Made by a program: the position numbers and the translations under genes | Source of the DNA: Paenalicyclobacillus ferrooxydans | Lineage (GTDB): Bacteria > Bacillota > Bacilli > Alicyclobacillales > Alicyclobacillaceae | Assembly (NCBI RefSeq): GCF_001399675.1 | Contig: NZ_LJCO01000077.1 | Span: 62,001 to 126,000 of the forward strand | Direction: 5' to 3' | Length of the DNA stretch: 64,000 nucleotides | The notes under the pieces: model-generated | Database searches by the model: none | Seen by the model: only the letters and a program-made list of their open reading frames with translations | What the model was told of the DNA's origin: nothing | Shown here: positions 16,731 to 23,415 of the stretch, piece after piece | Layout of the letters: each line of letters begins with the position of its first letter | Position numbering within the stretch: position 1 is the stretch's first letter

Positions 16731-17411
16731 ATGAAATATAACGGCAGAATATTCACGCCTCTAGTGGCCATTTTCGTCATTGCCGCATGGCATATTTCAT
16801 ATTTCTTGATAAATTATCGTGAATCCCAGGCCTTCCTCATAGCGGATGGTTTTTTAAAGTATGATTTCATCTATGCACCGTTCATTCTTGTATTCTTGTG
16901 GTGGCTCGGAAAAAAATACGACGAAGCACGTTTTTATTCAGAACGGGATTACTTAACGGGCCTGTACAACCGTAGGTTCGTGTGGGCTAAATTCCCGGGA
17001 ATGTTGGAAAGAGCCAGCAGAAACAATCAGGAATTGCGGATCTTTCTAGTAGACATCGATAGTTTTAAAATGATTAACGATACCTGCGGCCACGAGATCG
17101 GTGACGAGGTCGTACAAGGTGTGTCCGCTGCACTTTTAAGGAACACAATGCCTTCTTGTATGGTTGCACGTTGGGGCGGAGATGAGTTTTTAATCATCAC
17201 ATCCCAACTAAAGGATAAATCATCAGATACGCTGGTAAGGATGATAGAACGAACACTCCAGAGCTTGTCTCGTGATGTGGGTAGAGAGATTACCGTGTCG
17301 ATAGGAGACGCTATTTACCCGATAGATGCGAGATCCCCAAATGAATTGATTCGAATTGCAGATCAGCGTATGTACACACATAAAGTGCGTCACTTACTTG
17401 ATTCTGTGTAG
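16731..17411 (+). CDS. Membrane GGDEF-domain diguanylate cyclase
   Basis: 226 residues: TM1 at about 8-27 and TM2 at about 45-60, then a GGDEF domain with RDYLTGLYNRRF, FLVDIDSFKMINDTCGHEIGD and the catalytic ARWGGDEFLII (GGDEF at 149-153). The RxxD product-inhibition site five residues before GGDEF is absent (MPSC there), so feedback control by c-di-GMP is not expected. It should make c-di-GMP from two GTP at the membrane. ATG 16731 has GGAAGTGA upstream. Divergent partner is the HD-GYP phosphodiesterase, so opposing enzymes share one regulatory region. Confidence 0.9.
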   Translation: MKYNGRIFTPLVAIFVIAAWHISYFLINYRESQAFLIADGFLKYDFIYAPFILVFLWWLGKKYDEARFYSERDYLTGLYNRRFVWAKFPGMLERASRNNQELRIFLVDIDSFKMINDTCGHEIGDEVVQGVSAALLRNTMPSCMVARWGGDEFLIITSQLKDKSSDTLVRMIERTLQSLSRDVGREITVSIGDAIYPIDARSPNELIRIADQRMYTHKVRHLLDSV

Positions 17412-17509
17412 ACCGAACACCGAAACCCACCTAGAAGACACCGGTATTCCCACTCTTCAACCTACAAGCCGGCGCATTCTGTGACGCCTGAAAATATCGC
17501 ATCTCAAAA

Positions 17510-17538
17510 TTACCAAAAATTATACTATGCTATATAAT
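17510..17538 (+). promoter_or_regulatory. Promoter of the 17683 gene
   Basis: TTACCA, 17-base spacer, TATAAT. Gives a leader of about 135 bases that contains two inverted repeats. Confidence 0.6.
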
Positions 17539-17592
17539 GAAATCGAAATACTGACAAGCGTTTGTAGAAAGTCAAAAGGGTGACGTTGGAGT

Positions 17593-17672
17593 AGTTAACC
17601 AGTGGGTTGGTTGACTCCCGCTGGCACTCTGTCCGGATATGGACGGACGGCAAGAGACGTCCGGACAGGAGG
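17593..17672 (+). promoter_or_regulatory. Structured leader with hairpin overlapping the ribosome site
   Basis: First hairpin: AGTTAACCA / TGGTTGACT (17593-17616). Second: CTGTCCGGA (17629-17637) / TCCGGACAG (17660-17668), nine perfect pairs. The last two stem bases are the first two bases of the AGGAGG site at 17667, so folding may limit ribosome access. The second repeat could equally be an operator for the HTH protein it precedes. Confidence 0.55.
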
Positions 17673-17682
17673 TCTACTACAC

Positions 17683-18291
17683 ATGGACAAACGTCCAGAC
17701 AGTCAACTGAACGGCATCGAGTTAAATGAGGCGGCCGCCCTCATGGAAAGTACCGCAGAGGCCTTACGCAAAAAGATTCAGCGTGGAAGTCTGCAAGGGT
17801 ATAAGGTGGACGGGAGATGGTATGTTGTCCTGCCAAATGAGTACGGTCATCCGGACGACGAGCGGATACGTTGGAACGACGTAAGTGACGGCGATTGGGG
17901 TTATGTCCGCACACTTCAGAACGCGAGTCAATACACGATTCAGGCTTATGAATCCCATATCTCTTCGCTCCAAAGTGAGATTGAGTTTCTAAGAAGGCAA
18001 GTTGCTACACTAACACAAGATGGACTTGAGAAAAACAGGACCATCAATGGTCTCGCACAGCGGCTTACTGAGCTTCCAGAGGTCAGTCAGACGACCATGC
18101 ATGAGCAAGAAGCGTTGAGAAATACAGTCGAACGTGAGTTGGCAGCCACGCGGCAGTTCGTAGAACGAGCAATGGAGCTAGAACGGGAATGGAACCGAGA
18201 AAAATTCCGGATATTAGAAGAAAGTGCGGTGAAAGGGCGAGACGAGGTTACTAAACCAAAGTCGTTTTGGCGTCGTTTATTAGGTGATTAA
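17683..18291 (+). CDS. HTH / coiled-coil protein with amphipathic basic C-terminus
   Basis: 202 residues. The N-terminus looks like a MerR/excisionase-type HTH (ELNEAAALMESTAEALRKKI, then QRGSLQGYKVDGRWYVVLPN). Residues about 85-180 are coiled coil, and the end KPKSFWRRLLGD is a short amphipathic, basic, Trp-containing tail often seen on membrane-associating proteins. HTH plus coiled coil plus such a tail resembles phage-like DUF3967 proteins and, loosely, the chromosome-anchoring protein RacA; identity is not established. ATG 17683 lies 10 bases after AGGAGG. It sits between the GGDEF gene and the exosortase operon and ends at a strong hairpin. Confidence 0.75.
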   Translation: MDKRPDSQLNGIELNEAAALMESTAEALRKKIQRGSLQGYKVDGRWYVVLPNEYGHPDDERIRWNDVSDGDWGYVRTLQNASQYTIQAYESHISSLQSEIEFLRRQVATLTQDGLEKNRTINGLAQRLTELPEVSQTTMHEQEALRNTVERELAATRQFVERAMELEREWNREKFRILEESAVKGRDEVTKPKSFWRRLLGD

Positions 18292-18309
18292 CGAAGTCAC
18301 GAGACCGGC

Positions 18310-18335
18310 AGTCCCGCCCGATGGCGGGACTTTAT
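18310..18335 (+). terminator. Hairpin terminator, possibly bidirectional
   Basis: AGTCCCGCC, loop CGAT, GGCGGGACT, then TTTATGTT. It lies 18 bases after the 17683 gene and 41 bases beyond the end of the convergent exosortase gene. Confidence 0.75.
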
Positions 18336-18375
18336 GTTAAAAGCCCAAGACCCGTGATTCCGGCGTGTCATTTCT

Positions 18376-19884
18376 CTACTCGATGACAGACCCGAGCAGA
18401 GAATTTGCGAACTGTACCAAGGACGCGGTCGATAGTGTCCCTGGCTGTGAGTTTGTTGCCTGGCGCAGGGGTGTCGAAATTTCGATTCGCTCATAAACCG
18501 GTTGCCCCGATGCCCCCTGAACCCTGAACGTGTAAGCGGCCACCGCGTAAATGTCAGGCTCCATGCCGCGCGACAGCGGGGGAACCACAACGGAATACAG
18601 GCTCCCGTGTACGTGTACAACAGATCGGAGCAGTTCACGACTTAAAATCGTGTCCCCGTGAAAGCTTAAACAGTTGTTTACACTATACTGTTGCAGGCGC
18701 CATCCAGCAGGGGTCGTCCATGCCTCCACACGATAGTACTGACCACTCTGGGTAGAATAAGCTACCGCATAACTGCGGGTCCCTTCCCCAAGCACACTTG
18801 AATCATTATACGATGCCAGCCCGGTTGCGTAATACCCACGTATCAACGGGTATTGACCGATTGAGATATCGGTTGTGGTCACAACATCTCGCCACATGTT
18901 CGTCTGATTTCCCGACCAAGCAACAAACACCATTACCGTGAATGCCATGGTGCTGACCATACTGATGAAGGTTCTGGACTTGCCTGTGACCGCAAGTATT
19001 TTGACTGGTTGTTTCGCTTCCCATCTAACCAGCCCAAAGAGGCGGCCGGTCAGTACGAGTGCGTAGCTCAACAAAGCAAAAATAACAAGTCCGAGGCCTG
19101 CATGAACCAGGTCGAATAGCTGGGAGACACCTGATTCGTGCAAAATCCATATAAGAAACGAGATACGCAAGACGTTCCCACAAAACGCGTACGCCATCCC
19201 CGTCAGTACCCAGACCAACTTCAATCCCCAAAATCCTCTGTAGAGCGGCCATAGATAGACAAGTATCAGGAGCACAGCCAGGATGCTGTCGGCACCCGTG
19301 CAAGCCGTAACCAGAGAAAATGCAATGTGTTGCGTACCATGGGTCACTTCTCCGACCGATCCGTTCCATTGAACCCATGACTGACTTTGGAGCAGCCAGC
19401 GGCTTGCATCTCCAGTGAAGGATTGAAGACCACCGATAACCCAACCCGCCAAGCTCGTGTAGAGTACCGGCACAGCCAAGATGAGGTAAGCCATTGGTTT
19501 CCATAACCAGCGAGTCACCCCCACACCAAACCACAACCATCCCATTGCGAGGCCCCACAGGGGCCACAGAAGAAGGATATCTGATCGTCCATAGAAGGTA
19601 AGCGGGAACTGACGAGGTCCCCATAGGACTATGAGTAACACCAAGACAGATAGAGACGTACCAAGGATGATGTTCAGTTCCATATCGTCCTGGTAGTCTG
19701 TTACCTCATAAACCAGTTGCCGAAATGCCCACACGTACGCAAGGACCGGAACAATGCATAGATACGCCTCCGGTGTATCCGAAAAGAGATTCAACAGCAA
19801 CTTTCCGTACAACGGGATAAATGGCAGTGCACTGACGATGAGCCATGTCATCGGTCGGGCAAGTGATGAAGAAGGGGCTTTCAT
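18376..19884 (-). CDS. Exosortase/archaeosortase-family transpeptidase
   Basis: Integral membrane protein of about 502 residues with roughly ten TM helices in the first 290 and a C-terminal extracytoplasmic domain (residues about 310-500). It carries the family's three catalytic positions: Cys195 in VTACTGADSILAV, Arg240 in GNVLRISFLIW and His261 in LFDLVHAGLGLVIF. Exosortases cleave a C-terminal tripartite signal and attach the protein to a membrane or glycan anchor. The adjacent gene encodes a protein with just such a tail. The Gram-positive XrtG branch is known to travel with a GT2 and a multi-TM glycosyltransferase, as here. ATG 19884 follows the preceding stop by one base. Confidence 0.85.
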   Translation of the reverse strand: MKAPSSSLARPMTWLIVSALPFIPLYGKLLLNLFSDTPEAYLCIVPVLAYVWAFRQLVYEVTDYQDDMELNIILGTSLSVLVLLIVLWGPRQFPLTFYGRSDILLLWPLWGLAMGWLWFGVGVTRWLWKPMAYLILAVPVLYTSLAGWVIGGLQSFTGDASRWLLQSQSWVQWNGSVGEVTHGTQHIAFSLVTACTGADSILAVLLILVYLWPLYRGFWGLKLVWVLTGMAYAFCGNVLRISFLIWILHESGVSQLFDLVHAGLGLVIFALLSYALVLTGRLFGLVRWEAKQPVKILAVTGKSRTFISMVSTMAFTVMVFVAWSGNQTNMWRDVVTTTDISIGQYPLIRGYYATGLASYNDSSVLGEGTRSYAVAYSTQSGQYYRVEAWTTPAGWRLQQYSVNNCLSFHGDTILSRELLRSVVHVHGSLYSVVVPPLSRGMEPDIYAVAAYTFRVQGASGQPVYERIEISTPLRQATNSQPGTLSTASLVQFANSLLGSVIE

Positions 19885-19885
19885 T

Positions 19886-20395
19886 TTAGTTCTGACCAAC
19901 TCTCCGCTGCCTTCTCCTGCTCAGACCGAGAACTGCAAGCAATATAATAGGTAACACGATAGCGTAGCGTGTTTCCGGCAATTGGTCACCATTGTTCAAG
20001 GGGGCGACAAACGTTCCCTCATAGGTCATCCCATTCAGCGTGACGGTAATGTCATAGGTATCCCCTTGGGCAAGGTCTGTTGGCATCTTGAATTGGTATT
20101 CTCCCGGTTGTGAGGACGGTTTTACATTAACAGGTTGGGGCGTACTTCTTTGATCTTTGGCCGTTTCGTCAGTAAACCTTACCTTGAACTGGTTCCCATC
20201 TTTATTTGAGCCTTCATTCCTCGACGAAGGGGACAATGTGAAGAACATCTCCTGTCCTGCATTCGCAGGAGTCAATAGATTGATGGTGCCCCGCGTATTG
20301 CCCTCCCCGGGGTCTGCAAACACCGTTGTCTGTACGCCACTAACGAGAACTACGAGACTGAATAGGACAGATGCAAGGACCTTGTACTTCTTCAT
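19886..20395 (-). CDS. Small secreted protein with LPETR-type C-terminal sorting signal
   Basis: 169 residues. A signal peptide (MKKYKVLASVLFSLVVLVSG, cleavage likely after VFA) precedes a beta-rich domain of about 100 residues with GEYQFKMPTDLAQGDTYDITVT. The tail is LPETR, then YAIVLPIILLAVLGL, then RRRQRR: motif, hydrophobic span, basic cluster. The motif resembles sortase LPxTG but ends in Arg, and the neighbour is an exosortase, so I infer this is its dedicated substrate. Strong AGGGGGAGGG ribosome site before ATG 20395. First gene of a two-gene operon, divergent to the glycosyltransferase operon. Confidence 0.82.
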   Translation of the reverse strand: MKKYKVLASVLFSLVVLVSGVQTTVFADPGEGNTRGTINLLTPANAGQEMFFTLSPSSRNEGSNKDGNQFKVRFTDETAKDQRSTPQPVNVKPSSQPGEYQFKMPTDLAQGDTYDITVTLNGMTYEGTFVAPLNNGDQLPETRYAIVLPIILLAVLGLSRRRQRRVGQN

Positions 20396-20571
20396 AACCG
20401 CCCTCCCCCTTTTTAGCGAACATTCTTTATAGCAAACACAAACTCCCTATCTATTCCATTGTGCAAGCTTGTACAAATCGCTAGAATGACAATATATACT
20501 ATACTGTACGATATTTCAGCATGTATTAACAGTATTCGACCTTGCCCACTAGCAGATAAGGAGGTTCCCCG

Positions 20572-21024
20572 TTGTTTCCAATTCGTCTGCTCGGCTATGA
20601 CCGCAGTGAAGTTGAAGGGGAACTGATGCGCTTACAAGAACAGATTCAGGAATTGAAGGCGGCCCTAGGCGAGGCGAAGGCTGTGGTGAACGACCTGCAG
20701 ATGCAGTTGGAGGAGTCGTCCATTCTCCTTGCCGCCGCGCGCCGAGACCGGTTACTTGCCCTGCAAGAAACGACTTCTTATGAGATTCCGGTAACCCTGA
20801 TTTTCGGCCCAGTGCGTACGTTTGCTTCACTGGTACCACTTGTCGACGACTTAGAGGAACTTCCCGACCTCACCGTCAAATTCCGTATCTATCGAGACGG
20901 GGTCTATCGGGTTGATGCAATGGTAGACGCAACGGAGCAACTGGAGAGCTGGCTGAAGCGAAACCCCAGTGTGCGGGATGTCTTCTTTGAAGACAGCAGC
21001 TTTCACGTCCTTCTGAAGGAATAG
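20572..21024 (+). CDS. DivIVA-like coiled-coil protein with alpha-beta C-terminal domain
   Basis: 150 residues. The N-terminus (FPIRLLGYDRSEVEGELMRL) resembles the membrane-binding DivIVA/GpsB start with its GYD-x2-EV signature. A coiled coil runs to about residue 65. The C-terminal 80 residues (IPVTLIFGPVRTFASLVPLV through WLKRNPSVRDVFFEDSSFHV) look like a ferredoxin-type alpha/beta domain seen in uncharacterised proteins. TTG 20572 has AAGGAGG 7 bases upstream. It opens the glycosyltransferase operon, so a role in positioning that machinery at curved membrane or septum is a reasonable inference but unproven. Confidence 0.75.
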   Translation: MFPIRLLGYDRSEVEGELMRLQEQIQELKAALGEAKAVVNDLQMQLEESSILLAAARRDRLLALQETTSYEIPVTLIFGPVRTFASLVPLVDDLEELPDLTVKFRIYRDGVYRVDAMVDATEQLESWLKRNPSVRDVFFEDSSFHVLLKE

Positions 21025-21028
21025 GGTG

Positions 21029-21202
21029 ATGTGCGTGAGGAAGACACTGGCGTGGCTTGTGAGCAGTGCTGTCATCGCCCTCATCTTCATGAGCGGCATG
21101 TTTTGGCTCTTCTACACACTCCCCGTTATCTTCTTTTTACTGGCAACGGTGTATTACCTGGTCAAGAGTACCTGGCAGCGTGTACGTTCACCCCGCCGCT
21201 GA
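21029..21202 (+). CDS. Small membrane protein, 57 residues
   Basis: Short frame beginning ATG 21029, 4 bases after the previous stop and behind AAGGAATAGGG. The translation starts MCVRKTLAWLVSSAVIALIF and continues through a second hydrophobic run (FYTLPVIFFLLATVYYLV) to a basic end (WQRVRSPRR). It probably forms a TM hairpin. It occupies the region that an over-long reading of the next gene would use in another frame; hydrophobicity, Arg-rich end and spacing argue that this frame is the coding one. No family recognised. Position suggests an accessory subunit of the GT2 synthase. Confidence 0.72.
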   Translation: MCVRKTLAWLVSSAVIALIFMSGMFWLFYTLPVIFFLLATVYYLVKSTWQRVRSPRR

Positions 21203-21246
21203 GATTCTCGAAATCGTCGTCCGAAGAAACGGTTGTGAGTCAATTC

Positions 21247-23406
21247 ATGATGTTCGTATGCTTGAATCCCTACAAGACACCTGAAGGAAAATGGGTTGAC
21301 CCTGTATCGAAACAGGCATCTGCACTCCTTTCTGAGGAAGAAGCGAGAACTCATCATATCCTGCCTTGGATGTTGAAGGACAGGCAACTGTGGGTAGCCT
21401 GCGCTCGAACCGTTCGCGAAGATGTCCTTCAAGAAGTCGCACTCCATTACGAGATCGTCTTTACCAGGGCACTTCCAGAGGAACTGGAGTATGCGATGGA
21501 CCGCGTGTATGGGTTGCCCAAGGAACTTCAACATGAGCGTCTCGGAGGCATCCTGTTGCAGCAGGAAAAAATCGGGACCGAAGACCTTTTGTACGCACTT
21601 CAAACGCAACCTCAAACAGGTGGCAAACTCGGCGCCATTCTCAGTAGTGATAACAGGGCCAATTTTTGGGATATTGCAGAAGGCGTGGCTCGGCAACGAA
21701 ATCTCCCGGTGGTTTCACTCGTCAACCAAGCCATTGAGACAGCACGAACCCCCTCCACACAGTCCGTCTGGGACGCCGTCGAGGACATCTTCTGGATCCA
21801 TCATCAATGCATCCCTCTGGCTGTATACCGTGACACCTTAAAAGTGGCCATGGTGGACCCCGAAGACCAATTCGCGCGTCGTACACTTACCGAAAGGACG
21901 GGGCTTCGGCTGTCCGTGGCCATCACAGGTTGGCGCGACATCTCAGCGGTTTATGCGGTGAAGTACGGCAGCACTCACACTGCGCGCAGTACTGGAGACT
22001 TAGTGGAGGCATCGCCTGAGTGGTCTGCACACAAGCGCTTCTCCATCCCCCAGTGGGTGGGGATGATTGTTTCTTTAGTGCTGTTTGGTTTATCCCTGTC
22101 CCTTTGGTTTATCCCGACAATGGTTGTGTTGAATATCGTCGTTCAGGTATTTTACACACTGAATACGATTGTTCGTATGGCGTGGATACTGCACTCCAGT
22201 CGTCGTCCACTTGAAGTTGCCGTGACGGATTCAGACCTTGCTTTGGTCAACCGTGCAGCGTTGCCGATCTACACCATTCTCGTTCCTCTGTATAAGGAAG
22301 TTTCAGTTCTACCAACCATTCGGCGTGCGCTCAATAACCTTGACTATCCGAAAGATCGACTTGACGTAAAAATTCTCCTCGAGGCAGACGATGAAGAAAC
22401 CATTGCTGCAGCGAGGGCCTCAAGGTTGCCGAATTTTGTCGATCTCGTTGTTGTACCTACATCGGAACCCAAAACAAAGCCGAAAGCCTGCAACTTCGGC
22501 TTGCAGAGAGCGAGAGGGGAATACGTCGTTATCTTCGATGCCGAGGATATTCCTGAATCCGATCAACTTTTGAAGGCCATCGCAACGTTTCAGTCGGTTC
22601 CGGAGAACGTCGCTTGTGTTCAGGCGAAATTAAGTTACTTCAATGGAATGCAGAACATGTTGACGCGCTGGTTCACCGCTGAGTATGCGATGTGGTTTGA
22701 CTTGTTACTCCCGGCGCTCTATGCCGCGGACCTCCCGATTCCACTTGGAGGGACGTCCAACCACTTCCGAACGGAAGTGCTTCGGAAAATTGGCGCATGG
22801 GATCCTTACAACGTGACGGAAGACGCGGACCTAGGGATTCGACTTCACCGGGACGGTTGGCGTACAGCCATCATGAACTCAACCACGCATGAGGAGGCCA
22901 ATTCAGAGTTCGTCAATTGGGTGAGGCAGCGATCACGCTGGGTGAAAGGTTACCTGCAAACGTGGTTTGTGCACATGCGGCATCCAATCTCGCTCTGGAA
23001 GGAACTCGGTTGGAAGGGGTTCTTCGGCTTTCAAATCATCGTTGGCGGCACTCCGGCCACGTTTTTACTGAACCCTTTGTTATGGGGACTCACGACGTCT
23101 TGGTTTGCACTTGGTGCTCCCCTAGCGCACGAGCTGTTTCCAGGTTGGCTTTACTATACATCATTTGCCAATCTAGTTCTTGGCAACTTTGCATTTACAT
23201 ATTCGAATGTCGTCGGAATGGCGAGGCGTGGTGCCTGGGATGTAGTCAAGTACGTCGTCTTCTCGCCCATTTACTGGACCTTTATGTCAATTGCCGCGTG
23301 GAAGGGTACCTGGCAGCTAATCACCCGCCCTTCCTATTGGGAAAAGACCATGCACGGTCTCGATACGTCTTACGCAGAAAATTTTTCTCAGGGACAGGGG
23401 ATGTAA
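21247..23406 (+). CDS. GT2 glycan synthase with N-terminal MshEN / type II secretion ATPase N-domain
   Basis: 719 residues from ATG 21247 (GTG 21235 is an alternative; the site is weak). Residues about 20-245 match the T2SSE_N/MshEN region. Two 24-residue motifs, RLGGILLQQEKIG...Q (98-121) and KLGAILSSD...Q (127-150), are separated by exactly five residues, the arrangement known to bind c-di-GMP. TM helices lie near 268-310, followed by a processive GT2 domain: PIYTILVPLYKE (340-351), EADDEE, FDAEDIPESD, NVTEDADLGIRLHRDGW and QRSRWVKGYLQTW. Several C-terminal TM helices follow. This resembles E. coli NfrB, a GT2 with an MshEN domain that binds c-di-GMP, with domain order reversed. Predicted product: a surface glycan from a nucleotide sugar. 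Confidence 0.88.
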   Translation: MMFVCLNPYKTPEGKWVDPVSKQASALLSEEEARTHHILPWMLKDRQLWVACARTVREDVLQEVALHYEIVFTRALPEELEYAMDRVYGLPKELQHERLGGILLQQEKIGTEDLLYALQTQPQTGGKLGAILSSDNRANFWDIAEGVARQRNLPVVSLVNQAIETARTPSTQSVWDAVEDIFWIHHQCIPLAVYRDTLKVAMVDPEDQFARRTLTERTGLRLSVAITGWRDISAVYAVKYGSTHTARSTGDLVEASPEWSAHKRFSIPQWVGMIVSLVLFGLSLSLWFIPTMVVLNIVVQVFYTLNTIVRMAWILHSSRRPLEVAVTDSDLALVNRAALPIYTILVPLYKEVSVLPTIRRALNNLDYPKDRLDVKILLEADDEETIAAARASRLPNFVDLVVVPTSEPKTKPKACNFGLQRARGEYVVIFDAEDIPESDQLLKAIATFQSVPENVACVQAKLSYFNGMQNMLTRWFTAEYAMWFDLLLPALYAADLPIPLGGTSNHFRTEVLRKIGAWDPYNVTEDADLGIRLHRDGWRTAIMNSTTHEEANSEFVNWVRQRSRWVKGYLQTWFVHMRHPISLWKELGWKGFFGFQIIVGGTPATFLLNPLLWGLTTSWFALGAPLAHELFPGWLYYTSFANLVLGNFAFTYSNVVGMARRGAWDVVKYVVFSPIYWTFMSIAAWKGTWQLITRPSYWEKTMHGLDTSYAENFSQGQGM

Positions 23407-23415
23407 ATCAGTAAT

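Noticed and set aside
19886..20395. Canonical sortase (LPxTG) substrate
   Set aside because: Motif ends in Arg, and the adjacent gene is an exosortase; no sortase gene is visible in the window.
21031..21246. N-terminal 72 residues of the longer GT2 reading
   Set aside because: Composition unlike the rest, no ribosome site fit, and the same bases encode a convincing small membrane protein in another frame.
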